Assembly (NCBI GenBank): GCA_945862125.1
Contig: CAMAYC010000047.1
Span: forward strand, 1 to 33,549
Direction: 5' to 3'
Origin: Reyranella massiliensis 521
GTDB lineage: Bacteria; Pseudomonadota; Alphaproteobacteria; Reyranellales; Reyranellaceae
DNA: 33,549 nucleotides
Positions 18,773-26,729 of this stretch are shown here, piece by piece; the first letter of the stretch is position 1, and the number at the start of each line of letters is the position of its first letter. Under the pieces are notes generated by a model that saw only the letters and a list, made by a program, of their open reading frames with translations, searched no databases and was not told the origin of the DNA. The position numbers were made by a program, and so were the translations under genes.

Positions 18773-19159
18773 ATGCCCGCCTACGACCGCAACAACGTCT
18801 TCGCGCGCATCCTGCGCGGCGAGTTGCCCTGCAAGAAAGTCCACGAGGACGCGTTCGCGCTGGCCTTCCACGACATCAACCCGCTGGCGCCAGTGCATGT
18901 GCTGGTGATCCCCAAGGGTGAATACGTGAGCCAGGCGGACTTCTGCGCCGCGGCGCCACAGGAGTTGCTCGTCGGCTTCTGGCGCGCGGTGGCGAAAGTC
19001 GCCAAGGATCTCGGCCTCGAGCCCGACGGCTACCGCATGGTCGCCAACCACGGGCCCAATGGCGGCCAACTCGTGTTCCATTTTCACGTCCACCTGTTCG
19101 GCGGCCGGACGATGAGCCACCGCATGGGCAACGCACCAGGCCCGGAAAGCCAGGAATGA
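18773..19159 (+). CDS. HIT-family nucleotide-binding protein
   Basis: Histidine triad proteins hydrolyse or transfer nucleoside phosphoramidates. The 128-residue protein has the expected sequence from NNVFARILRGELPCKKVHED to the HIT motif FHFHVHLFGG, with His103, His105 and His107. ATG at 18773 is preferred because GGAG lies six bases upstream; an ATG six codons earlier lacks a ribosome-binding site. HIT genes commonly follow hisE in alphaproteobacteria, so it probably belongs to the his operon. Its stop overlaps the next gene's start as ATGA. Confidence 0.93.
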   Translation: MPAYDRNNVFARILRGELPCKKVHEDAFALAFHDINPLAPVHVLVIPKGEYVSQADFCAAAPQELLVGFWRAVAKVAKDLGLEPDGYRMVANHGPNGGQLVFHFHVHLFGGRTMSHRMGNAPGPESQE

Positions 19160-20196
19160 TTGGTCGCCGCGCGCTGGTCGCGGCGGGCCTGCTGACGCCG
19201 CTGGCCGCCCGCGCCCAGAGTCCATGGAAGGGCTACTACGCGAGCGGCGCGACAGAACGCATGGTGCGATTCGACGGCAGCAATGGTGCGACGCTGGCTG
19301 GCACGTTGCTCCTGCCGCGCTGGAGCGAATTGCAGAAGGTGCCGGGCGTGGTGCTGATCGCCGGCAGCGGTCCGACCGATCGCGACGGCAACAACCCGCT
19401 GGTACCCGAGCGTCTCGATCTCCTGAAGCAGATCGCCGAGCTTCTGGCAGCAGCCGGTATCGCCAGCCTGCGCTACGACAAGCGCGGCATCGGCGGTTCG
19501 ACGCCGCGGCCCACCGGCTCGCTGGAAGAACAGGAGCGATTCTTCGCCTGGGAGAATTTCGTGGGCGACGTCGCCGCCGCGCATCGCGAGTTGCTCCGGC
19601 ACGACGAGATCAAGCCCTACGCCACCGCCCTGCTGGGCCACAGCGAGGGCGGCCTGCTCGCCCTAGCGGCCGCCGGGGCGCTGTCGGCCAGGGAGATGGG
19701 ATCGCGCAAGCTGCATGGGCTGGTCCTGGCTGCAACGCCGGGACGTCCGCTCGCCGACATCGTACACGCCCAGCTCGTCCGCAGCGCGCCGTCACTGGTC
19801 GAGCCGGCCGACCGGACGATGAGCACGATCATCGCCACCGGCCGCGTGCCCGCCGGCCTGCCGCGCGAGCAACAGGCACTGTTTCCGCCCTATGCCGGGC
19901 CGTTCCTGCAAAGCGTGCTGGCCTTCGATCCGGCCAAGGCGCTGGCCAGTCTGGACATCGCCTGCCTGATCCTGCAGGGCGGCGCCGACCGCCAGGTCGT
20001 GCCGATGGTAGACGTCCAGCCGCTGATCGACGCGCTCGGCCAACGCAGCGGCCCGGGCGAGGCCGTGATCGTGGCGTCCGTCAGCCACAATCTCAAGCTC
20101 GTCACGGGGCCCGCCGATCCGGGCTTCGCCGGACCCGTGGCACCCGCCGTTGCCGACAAGCTCGCGAGCTGGCTGCGTCCATTGCTGGGCGCTTGA
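19156..20196 (+). CDS. Exported alpha/beta hydrolase
   Basis: This 346-residue protein has an N-terminal signal-like segment, MIGRRALVAAGLLTPLAARAQ, with a twin arginine and a likely cleavage after ARA near residue 20, so it is probably exported. The alpha/beta hydrolase core has the oxyanion region VVLIAGSGPTDRDGNNPL, the strand ASLRYDKRGIGGS, the nucleophile elbow LLGHSEGGLLAL with Ser163, and CLILQGGADRQV with the acid residue. The catalytic His is in VSHNLKLV. The substrate is unknown, probably an ester. The start ATG overlaps the HIT gene stop, indicating translational coupling, although the functional link with HIT is not obvious. Confidence 0.88.
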   Translation: MIGRRALVAAGLLTPLAARAQSPWKGYYASGATERMVRFDGSNGATLAGTLLLPRWSELQKVPGVVLIAGSGPTDRDGNNPLVPERLDLLKQIAELLAAAGIASLRYDKRGIGGSTPRPTGSLEEQERFFAWENFVGDVAAAHRELLRHDEIKPYATALLGHSEGGLLALAAAGALSAREMGSRKLHGLVLAATPGRPLADIVHAQLVRSAPSLVEPADRTMSTIIATGRVPAGLPREQQALFPPYAGPFLQSVLAFDPAKALASLDIACLILQGGADRQVVPMVDVQPLIDALGQRSGPGEAVIVASVSHNLKLVTGPADPGFAGPVAPAVADKLASWLRPLLGA

Positions 20197-20246
20197 TCGC
20201 GCGCGATGAGAGGTCGATCATCCCCGGCAAAGACGGAGGAAGCGGC

Positions 20247-21113
20247 ATGGGCGTGACGGTGAAGCCGGTGACATCTGCTGTCGGCGCGGAGATTTTCGGC
20301 GTCGACCTCAGGCGCTTGAACGATCAGGATTTCGCTGCGATCGAACGGGCCTGGTATGCTCATTCAATGATCCTGCTGCGCGGCCAGACGCTCAGCGACG
20401 ACGACCTGCTGGCCTTCAGCCGCCGCTTCGGCGAACTCGATCCGCCGCCCAACCAGGAGCGTGGCCGCATCAGCCCACCGGGCTATCCCGACATCTACGT
20501 CGTCTCCAACGTGCTCGACGCCAAGGGCGATCCGATCGGCGCGCTGGGTGACGGCGAGGCCGTCTGGCACACCGACATGAGTTACCTCGACACGCCGCCC
20601 GATGCCTCGATGCTCTACTCGCTCGAAATCCCCTCGACCGGTGGAAACACCTGGTTCACCAGCATGCAGGCGGCATGCGATGCGCTGCCGGGCGACCTCA
20701 GACGCAAGATCGAGGGGCGCAGGGTCAAGCACGACGGCACCTACAATTCCGGCGGCTATCTGCGCAAAGGCGTGACGCCGACCGACGATCCGATGGCAGC
20801 GCCGGGCGCCTGGCATCCCGCGATCCTGCGTCACCCGGTCAACGGCCGCGCCACGCTCTACCTCGGCCGGCGTCGCAACTCCTACGTCGAAGGCTACTCG
20901 CGCGAGGAGTCCGATGCCGTACTCGAAGCGCTGTGGGCGCATGTCACTCAACCGCGCTTCGTCTACGAGCATGTCTGGAAGCTGGGCGACCTCGTGATGT
21001 GGGACAACCGCTCGACCATGCATCGCCGCGATCCGTTCGACAGCTCGCAGCGCCGCGTCATGCATCGCACCCAGATCAAGGGCTCGCACAAGCCCATGGC
21101 TTTCGCGGCCTGA
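20247..21113 (+). CDS. TauD/TfdA-family 2-oxoglutarate dioxygenase
   Basis: This 288-residue Fe(II)/2-oxoglutarate-dependent dioxygenase is similar in layout to TauD and TfdA. The iron ligands are His108 and Asp110 in AVWHTDMSYLDTPP and His259 in DNRSTMHRRDPF. Arg270 in QRRVMHRTQIKG would bind 2-oxoglutarate. The early motif GAEIFGVDLRRL is also characteristic. The start ATG at 20247 has GGAGGAA five bases upstream. The next gene, an FAD oxidase, begins 29 bases downstream, so the two probably act on related compounds. The substrate cannot be named from sequence; taurine and aryloxyacetates are only examples from the family. Confidence 0.92.
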   Translation: MGVTVKPVTSAVGAEIFGVDLRRLNDQDFAAIERAWYAHSMILLRGQTLSDDDLLAFSRRFGELDPPPNQERGRISPPGYPDIYVVSNVLDAKGDPIGALGDGEAVWHTDMSYLDTPPDASMLYSLEIPSTGGNTWFTSMQAACDALPGDLRRKIEGRRVKHDGTYNSGGYLRKGVTPTDDPMAAPGAWHPAILRHPVNGRATLYLGRRRNSYVEGYSREESDAVLEALWAHVTQPRFVYEHVWKLGDLVMWDNRSTMHRRDPFDSSQRRVMHRTQIKGSHKPMAFAA

Positions 21114-21142
21114 CCAACAACAAGAACAAATCGGAGGGAACC

Positions 21143-22735
21143 ATGCGGCGCCAGAAGAAATTCTATGCCTGGGGCTATGCCGACGAGGACCTCTCGCCGG
21201 AGGAAATCAAGCCTTGGGAAGCCGAAATCGCCCAGCGCTACGGGCTTTCCGGCTTCGACGTGACGCCGCCTCCGAAAGCCGAAGAGATCACCCTGCGCAA
21301 GCCCAGGGTCGACGTGCCCGCGGCGCTGCAGTCGCTGGTGCGGACCGATCACCTGACGCGGCTGGAACACAGCTACGGCAAGGCGGGCTTCGATGCCACA
21401 CGCATGTTCATGCGCTCCGTGCCCAACCCGCCCGACGCCGTGGCCTTCCCTGGGACCGAACAGGAGGTGATCGAAGTCCTCGACTGGTGCGATCGGATCG
21501 GCGCCAAGGCGATCCCCTATGGCGGCGGCTCGTCGGTCGTGAAGGGCATCGAGCCCGCCGCTTCCTTCGACAAGGTCGTGACGATCTCGATGCGCCACAT
21601 GGACAAGGTGCTGGAGGTCGACGCCGTCAGCCACGCCGCGCGCATCCAGGGCGGCATCTACGGGCCCGCTATCGAGGATGCGCTGCGCGACACGCCGTTC
21701 ACCATGCGCCACTACATGCAGGCCTATCGCTGCTCGACCCTGGGCGGCTGGATCGCCACGCGCTCGGGCGGCCACTACGCCACGCTCTACACCCATATCG
21801 ACGACTTCGTGGAGAGCACGCGTGTCGTGACGCCCCAGGGCACGCTCGAATCGCGCCGCCTGCCCGGCTCCGGCGCCGGTCCCTCGCCCGACCGGATGTT
21901 CATCGGCTCCGAAGGCATTTTGGGCATCATTACCGAAGCCTGGGTGCGGCTGCGCAAGAAGCCGACCTTCCGGGCCTCGGCCAGCGTGCGGTTCAAGGAT
22001 TTCTTTGCCGGCGCTGACGCGGTGCGCGAGATCACCCAGGCGGGACTCTATCCCGCCAACTGCCGCCTGCTCGAAGCGCGCGAGGCGCTACCCGGGATTC
22101 CGTGGAGCAACGAGGAGGCGGTGCTGGTGCTGGCCTTCGAATCGGCCGACCACCCGCTCGACGCCTGGATGGCCCGGGCGCTGGAAATCTGCCGCGACCA
22201 CGGCGGCGTGGCCGACGCGTCGGGCGGCGACGACGAGAACGCCCATCGCAGCGGTGCCGCCGGCGCCTGGCGCAACAAGTTCATCCGCGCCCCACACTAC
22301 AGCGAGCACGCCGTGGCGCGGGGGATTCTCAGCTCGACCTTCGAGACCTCGATGACCTGGGAGCGTGTGCGCGACTTCCACGGCAAGATCACGAAGATCG
22401 CCAAGGACACGATCAAGCGGGTGACCGGCCGCGAGGGCACTGTCACCTGCCGCTTTACCCACGTCTATCCCGACGGGCCGTGCCTCTACTTCACCTTCGG
22501 CGGCATCCTCGACAAGACCAAGGCATTGGACCAGTTCATGGAAGTGTTGAGCACCTGCACGGCCGCGACCGTCGAGCATGGCGGCACGACCACGCATCAC
22601 CATGCCGTCGGCCGCTTCCACCGGCCGTTCTACGACAAGCAGCGGCCCGAGTTGTTTGCCCGGGCGCTGCGCGGCGCCAAGCGCGAACTCGACCCCAGGG
22701 GAATGATGAACCCTGGGGTGCTGATCGATCCCTGA
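21143..22735 (+). CDS. FAD-binding oxidase resembling alkyl-DHAP synthase
   Basis: This 530-residue flavoenzyme is of the vanillyl-alcohol oxidase/PCMH type and is most like alkyl-dihydroxyacetonephosphate synthase and related 2-hydroxyacid dehydrogenases. The FAD phosphate loop is AKAIPYGGGSSVVKG near residue 130, and YRCSTLGGWIATRSGGH follows near residue 195. The C-terminal region carries TTHHHAVGRFHRPF around residue 486, corresponding to the His cluster of the family. The start ATG has GGAGGGAACC upstream. The N-terminal YAWGYADED segment is typical of bacterial homologues. Whether it makes ether lipids or oxidises a hydroxyacid is open. Its last codons contain an 8-bp inverted repeat facing the convergent binding-protein gene. 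Confidence 0.87.
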   Translation: MRRQKKFYAWGYADEDLSPEEIKPWEAEIAQRYGLSGFDVTPPPKAEEITLRKPRVDVPAALQSLVRTDHLTRLEHSYGKAGFDATRMFMRSVPNPPDAVAFPGTEQEVIEVLDWCDRIGAKAIPYGGGSSVVKGIEPAASFDKVVTISMRHMDKVLEVDAVSHAARIQGGIYGPAIEDALRDTPFTMRHYMQAYRCSTLGGWIATRSGGHYATLYTHIDDFVESTRVVTPQGTLESRRLPGSGAGPSPDRMFIGSEGILGIITEAWVRLRKKPTFRASASVRFKDFFAGADAVREITQAGLYPANCRLLEAREALPGIPWSNEEAVLVLAFESADHPLDAWMARALEICRDHGGVADASGGDDENAHRSGAAGAWRNKFIRAPHYSEHAVARGILSSTFETSMTWERVRDFHGKITKIAKDTIKRVTGREGTVTCRFTHVYPDGPCLYFTFGGILDKTKALDQFMEVLSTCTAATVEHGGTTTHHHAVGRFHRPFYDKQRPELFARALRGAKRELDPRGMMNPGVLIDP

Positions 22736-22739
22736 AGCG

Positions 22740-23831
22740 CTACGTCCTGTCGCTCCGATAGACCGCAAGCTCGGCGCGGGTGTCGGCGATCGAGAACCAG
22801 CGGTGCTGCTCGGCGCGGAACTGGCGCCAGTTGGTCAGGATCTTCTTGAACTGCGGGCTTTGCGCCGCTTCCTCGTCGAGCACCGATTCGGTCGCAACGC
22901 GCAACGCCCTGATGACGTCCTCGGGCAGCACCGAGAGCTGCGTGCCGGAGGCGACCAGGCGGGCGATCGCCGGTGCGTTCTTGGCGTCGTATGATGCCAG
23001 CATGTCGGTCATGGCATAGTAGCCGGCGTACTTGAGGATCGCCTGGTAACGCGGCGGCAGGCTGGCCCACGCCGCCTTGTTGACCATCAACACATTGTTG
23101 GCTTCGACCTCCATGACGCCCGGCGTGTAGTAATATTTCGCCACCTTGTTGAAGCCGAGCTTCTCGTCGTCGTACGCGCTCACCCACTCGCAGGCGTCGA
23201 GCGTGCCGCGTTCCATCGCCGGATAGATCTCGCCGCCGGCGATTTGCTGCGGCACGGCGCCGAGCTTGGCGAAGACCTTGCCGCCGAAGCCGGCGGTGCG
23301 GATTTTGAGGCCGACGAAGTCGGCCGGCGTCTTCAGCTCCTTGCGGAACCAGCCGAACATCTGGCCGCCGGTGTTGCCGGCGGTCAGTCCCACGACGTTG
23401 AAGCTGTCATAGACCTCGTCCACCAGCTTCCGGCCATCGCCGTAGAGCATCCAGGCATAGTGCTGGCGCGGCGTCAGGCCGAACGGCAGCGAGCCGTCGA
23501 AGATGAAGGACGGGTTCTTGCCGATGTAATAGCCGGTGTAGGTGTGGCCGCATTCGACCGTGCTGTTCGATACCGCGTCCAGCACCTGCAGTCCGGGGAC
23601 GATCTCGCCGGCGGCGAAGGGCTGCAGCACGAACTTGCCGTCGGTCATCTCGCCGACGACGCGCGCCATTGTCTGCGATGCGCCCCAGAGCGTGTCGAGG
23701 CTCTTGGGAAAGCTCGAGGTGAGGCGCCATTTGACGTTCTCGTTGGTCGCCTGGCCGAAGGCCGGCGTGGCGGCGGCCATGGCGGCCATCGAAGCGGCGA
23801 CGGGGCCGAACTGTCGGCGTGTGACGGTCAT
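22740..23831 (-). CDS. TRAP transporter solute-binding protein
   Basis: This 363-residue periplasmic binding protein of the DctP/TakP type feeds TRAP transporters for carboxylates and related anions. The N-terminus MTVTRRQFGPVAASMAAMAA has a twin-arginine Tat-like signal, with cleavage expected near AFGQA. Core motifs include SSFPKSLDTLWGASQTMA, AGEIVPGLQVLDAVSN, LKIRTAGFGGKVFAKLGA, which holds the ligand-binding Arg region, and GGEIYPAMERGTLDACEW. The membrane subunits DctQ and DctM are not in this window, so it is an orphan. The start ATG has GGAGGAA upstream. A LacI-type operator and a -10-like TATTTT lie 49-69 bases upstream. Confidence 0.9.
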   Translation of the reverse strand: MTVTRRQFGPVAASMAAMAAATPAFGQATNENVKWRLTSSFPKSLDTLWGASQTMARVVGEMTDGKFVLQPFAAGEIVPGLQVLDAVSNSTVECGHTYTGYYIGKNPSFIFDGSLPFGLTPRQHYAWMLYGDGRKLVDEVYDSFNVVGLTAGNTGGQMFGWFRKELKTPADFVGLKIRTAGFGGKVFAKLGAVPQQIAGGEIYPAMERGTLDACEWVSAYDDEKLGFNKVAKYYYTPGVMEVEANNVLMVNKAAWASLPPRYQAILKYAGYYAMTDMLASYDAKNAPAIARLVASGTQLSVLPEDVIRALRVATESVLDEEAAQSPQFKKILTNWRQFRAEQHRWFSIADTRAELAVYRSDRT

Positions 23832-23879
23832 GGGGCTTCCTCCGGTTTTGCTGTTGAAGAAATACTAGGCGGGCGCTTG

Positions 23880-23893
23880 TGGTATCGCTACCA
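23880..23893 (-). promoter_or_regulatory. LacI-type operator upstream of the TRAP binding-protein gene
   Basis: On the minus strand it reads TGGTAGCGATACCA, a 14-base dyad with a central CG, typical of the LacI family. The identical sequence occurs at 25782-25795. Here it begins one base after the -10-like TATTTT (23900-23895), so a bound repressor would cover the transcription start. Confidence 0.75.
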
Positions 23894-23911
23894 GAAAATA
23901 CATGAATTCCG

Positions 23912-24697
23912 TCAGCTGGCGCTCCAGCCACCGTCGATCGGAATTGCCGCGCCGGTGATGTCGCGGCCGGCCGGGCCGCACAGAACGGCGGCGAGCGACG
24001 CCACGCCCTCCATCGCCACGAAGCGGCCAGACGGCTGGCGCGACGCCATGAAGGAACGCACCGCGTCGTCGCGCGAGAGACCCTCGTTGCGGGCCACGAA
24101 CTCCGCCAGCCGCTGCTCGATCGCCGGCGTCGGCGACGAGCCGGGACAGATGGCGTTGCAGGTGATGTTCTGGCCGGCCACTTCGAGCGCCACGGCGCGG
24201 GTGAAGCCGATCAGCGCCGTCTTGGTCGTAACGTAGTCGACGCGGTTCACCGCGCCGCGCTGGCCGTAGATCGAGGAGATGTTGACGATGCGGCCGAAAT
24301 CGCGACGGCGCATCCCGGGGAGCGCAAGCCGCGTGACGTGAAACGCCGATGAGAGATTGACCGCCAGCGCCCGGTCCCAATCCTCGACCTTGAAATCTTC
24401 CAGCGGTGCGAAATGCCGGACGACGGCGTTGTTGATCACAATGTCGATTGCCCCGAAGGCGCGATCCGCCGTCTCGACGAGGTCGGTGATCTGAGCGGGG
24501 ACGGCGAGGTCGGCGCCATGGTGAAGAACGCGCACGCCGTGACTGTCCTCGATATGCCGGCGCCTGGCCTCGATCTCCGCCGGATCGCCAAAGCCGTTCA
24601 GCATGATGTGGCAGCCTTCGGCCGCGAGCCTCTCCGCCATGGCGTAGCCCAGGCCTTGCGTCGAGCCGGTGATGAGGGCGCATTTGCTTTTCAGCAT
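23912..24697 (-). CDS. Short-chain dehydrogenase/reductase (3-hydroxybutyrate dehydrogenase-like)
   Basis: This 261-residue classical SDR has the NAD(P)-binding motif GSTQGLG at residues 11-17 and INNAVVRH in place of the usual NNAG. The catalytic set is Ser142 in NISSIYG, Tyr155 and Lys159 (YVTTK). Post-catalytic NAICPGSSPTPAIEQRL and the C-terminal GAAIPIDGGWSAS resemble 3-hydroxybutyrate dehydrogenases. The real substrate is unknown and may be a sugar acid or hydroxyacid, given the neighbours. It starts nine bases after the LacI-family gene stop and is probably co-transcribed with it. The binding-protein gene follows after an operator. Confidence 0.9.
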   Translation of the reverse strand: MLKSKCALITGSTQGLGYAMAERLAAEGCHIMLNGFGDPAEIEARRRHIEDSHGVRVLHHGADLAVPAQITDLVETADRAFGAIDIVINNAVVRHFAPLEDFKVEDWDRALAVNLSSAFHVTRLALPGMRRRDFGRIVNISSIYGQRGAVNRVDYVTTKTALIGFTRAVALEVAGQNITCNAICPGSSPTPAIEQRLAEFVARNEGLSRDDAVRSFMASRQPSGRFVAMEGVASLAAVLCGPAGRDITGAAIPIDGGWSAS

Positions 24698-24706
24698 GAG
24701 GTCCTT

Positions 24707-25732
24707 TCAGGTGCTTTCGCGCTGGACGATCTCGAAGCCGACGTCGATGCGGATGCGCTCAGGCGACGCGCCCAGCAGGCGGTTCACAAGGAGTTCAGCG
24801 CTGCGCCGGCCGATCTCGTGTCGCGGGATTCGCAGGGTCGTGACCGTAGGAACGGCATGACGCAGCAGATCGAGATCGTCGAAACTTGCGATGGCAACAC
24901 GGCCGGGCACCGCCCAGCCGCGGCGCTGGCACTCGAACAGCGCGCCCACGGCGAGTACATCACCCGCAAAGAAGGCGGCATCCAGGCCAGGATGCGTCTG
25001 GACCAGCCGCACCAGGGCATCGCCGCCTTCGCTGAAACCACCGGGTGCCTCTAGTACGAGGCTGGGATCGGCCGGCAGGCCGAGCTCCTTCAGCGCCGCG
25101 AAGTAGCCGCGACGGCGTTCCTCCGAGCGGTCGTTGTCGCGCAGCGGCAGGGTCACGAAACCGATCTTGCGATAGCCGAGGCGGCCCAGATGGGCGGTCA
25201 TCGCCCGCGCGGCCTCGAAGTTGGAATAGCTCACGGCCATGTCGAGCGGCTCGGCCGGCAGATTGCCGGTCTCGATCACCGGCACGCCGGTCTTGGCGAC
25301 GAGATCGCGGACGCCCTTGGTGTGCGTCGTGTTATGCAGGACGAGGCCGCAGACGCGCTGGGCGAGCAGCGCCGAAACGAGTGCCTCCTCGTCGTCGAGC
25401 CGATGGCCGCTGTTGGCGATCATCAGATGAAAGCCGTTGGCGCGCAGGACGTCGGAGATGGCCTGGATCATGTTGGCATAGAGCGAATTCTGGATGCTCG
25501 GCACGATCAGGCCGACCACATTCGAGCGCTTGGACGACAGGCTTCCGGCGATGCGGTTGGGCAGATAGCCGAACTCGCGCACCGCAGCATCGACCTTGCG
25601 CCGCATCTTCTCCGACACCGTCGACGGCGCGCGTAGCGCGCGCGACACGGTCATGGGTGACACGCCGGCGTGGCGGGCGATGTCGCTCATCTTGATGTCG
25701 TCGCCACCGTTTCGCTTTGCCTTTCGGCTCAT
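24707..25732 (-). CDS. LacI-family transcriptional regulator
   Basis: This 341-residue repressor-type regulator has an N-terminal helix-turn-helix (KMSDIARHAGVSPMTVSRAL) and hinge helix (YLPNRIAGSLSSKRSNVVG). It continues with a periplasmic-binding-protein-like sensor domain containing VGLIVPSIQNSLYANMIQA, VIETGNLPAEPLD, GYRKIGFVTLPLRDND and VAIASFDDLDLL. It resembles the GntR or gluconate-type branch. ATG at 25732 was chosen; codons further upstream run into the operator region and are not conserved. It is divergent from the beta-hydroxyacid dehydrogenase gene. The shared 100-base spacer contains one of two identical operators, and the second lies before the TRAP gene. The effector is unknown, but a sugar acid or its catabolite is likely. 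Confidence 0.93.
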   Translation of the reverse strand: MSRKAKRNGGDDIKMSDIARHAGVSPMTVSRALRAPSTVSEKMRRKVDAAVREFGYLPNRIAGSLSSKRSNVVGLIVPSIQNSLYANMIQAISDVLRANGFHLMIANSGHRLDDEEALVSALLAQRVCGLVLHNTTHTKGVRDLVAKTGVPVIETGNLPAEPLDMAVSYSNFEAARAMTAHLGRLGYRKIGFVTLPLRDNDRSEERRRGYFAALKELGLPADPSLVLEAPGGFSEGGDALVRLVQTHPGLDAAFFAGDVLAVGALFECQRRGWAVPGRVAIASFDDLDLLRHAVPTVTTLRIPRHEIGRRSAELLVNRLLGASPERIRIDVGFEIVQREST

Positions 25733-25750
25733 CGTGGGTCGTGCTCCGGA

Positions 25751-25780
25751 TTGACGCTTTCGAGGCCACGAGATTATAGG
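25751..25780 (+). promoter_or_regulatory. Promoter for the beta-hydroxyacid dehydrogenase gene
   Basis: -35 TTGACG (25751-25756) and -10 TATAGG (25775-25780) are separated by 18 bases. The LacI-type operator begins one base after the -10, so repression by steric hindrance is expected. Confidence 0.55.
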
Positions 25781-25781
25781 A

Positions 25782-25795
25782 TGGTAGCGATACCA
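25782..25795 (+). promoter_or_regulatory. LacI-type operator in the lacI-dehydrogenase spacer
   Basis: TGGTAGCGATACCA is identical in sequence and gene-relative orientation to the site at 23880-23893. It lies over the expected transcription start of the plus-strand dehydrogenase gene and 50 bases upstream of the lacI start, so it may also give autoregulation. Confidence 0.8.
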
Positions 25796-25832
25796 AGAGA
25801 ACGAAAGAGTAAGCACGCCGTGGAGGAACGAT

Positions 25833-26729
25833 ATGGCTGATGACATTCTGGGATTCGTCGGCGTCGGACGCATGGGCGGGCCGATGGCCTCGCGCCTGCT
25901 CGATGCAGGCCATCGCCTCTGCGTCTATGACCTGTCCGAAGCGGCGACCGCGCCGCTGGTGGCGCGCGGTGCGCAGCTCGCGGCCTCGCCGGCCGAGGTC
26001 GCGTCGGTCGCCAGCATCGTGATCATCAGCCTGCCGACGCCCGACGTGGTGAAGCAGGTCGTGCTGGGCGGCAACGGCGGCATCATCAACGGCTCCAGCG
26101 TGAAGCTTGTGATCGACCTGTCGACCACGGGTCCCACGGTTGCCACCGAAGTGGCAGCCCAACTCGCCGAGCGGCGGATCGGCTGGGTCGATGCCCCGGT
26201 GAGCGGCGGCGTGACCGGCGCCAAGGCCGGAACGCTCGCCGTCATGGTGTCGTGTCCCAAGCCCGTTCTGCCGAAGATCGAGCCCGTCCTGAAGGTCTTC
26301 GGCAAGCTGTTCCATACCGGGGAAAAGCCGGGCCTTGCCCAATCGGCAAAGCTCGCGAACAACCTGCTCGCCGCCACCGCGATCGTCGCCACCTCGGAGG
26401 CGATGGCAATGGGCGTCAAGGCGGGGCTCGACGCCAAGGTCCTGATCGACATCATCAATGCCTCAAGTGGCCGCAACAGCGCGACGCAGGACAAGTTCCC
26501 GCGCGCCGTCCTGCCGCGAACGTTCGACTTCGGCTTCACCACGGGACTTTCCTACAAGGACGTTCGTCTCTGCATCGAGGAGGCCGAGGCGATGGGCATT
26601 CCCATGGTCGTGGGGGCGGCGGTCCGCCAGATGCTGGCCGTCACCAAGGCGCGGTTCGGTGCCGATTCGGACTTCACCTTCGTGGCCAAGGTGCTGGAGG
26701 AGTGGGCCGGCATCGAGATCCGAGGCTAG
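25833..26729 (+). CDS. Beta-hydroxyacid dehydrogenase (3-hydroxyisobutyrate / tartronate semialdehyde reductase family)
   Basis: This 298-residue NAD(P)-dependent enzyme has the Rossmann motif LGFVGVGRMGGPMASRL at residues 6-22 and the substrate-binding DAPVSGGVTGAKAGTL. The catalytic lysine is Lys173 in GLAQSAKLANNLL. It could reduce tartronate semialdehyde or act on another beta-hydroxyacid. The SDR, TRAP binding protein and LacI regulator nearby favour a sugar-acid or aldarate type pathway. The start ATG has GGAGGAACGAT upstream. Its stop is immediately followed, without a gap, by the stop of the convergent comM gene. Confidence 0.92.
   Translation: MADDILGFVGVGRMGGPMASRLLDAGHRLCVYDLSEAATAPLVARGAQLAASPAEVASVASIVIISLPTPDVVKQVVLGGNGGIINGSSVKLVIDLSTTGPTVATEVAAQLAERRIGWVDAPVSGGVTGAKAGTLAVMVSCPKPVLPKIEPVLKVFGKLFHTGEKPGLAQSAKLANNLLAATAIVATSEAMAMGVKAGLDAKVLIDIINASSGRNSATQDKFPRAVLPRTFDFGFTTGLSYKDVRLCIEEAEAMGIPMVVGAAVRQMLAVTKARFGADSDFTFVAKVLEEWAGIEIRG

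Noticed and set aside
22693-22718. CCCCAGGG/CCCTGGGG 8-bp inverted repeat at the end of the FAD oxidase gene as a terminator
   Set aside because: It lies inside the coding sequence and has no T tract on either strand. It may still slow convergent transcription, but this cannot be supported.
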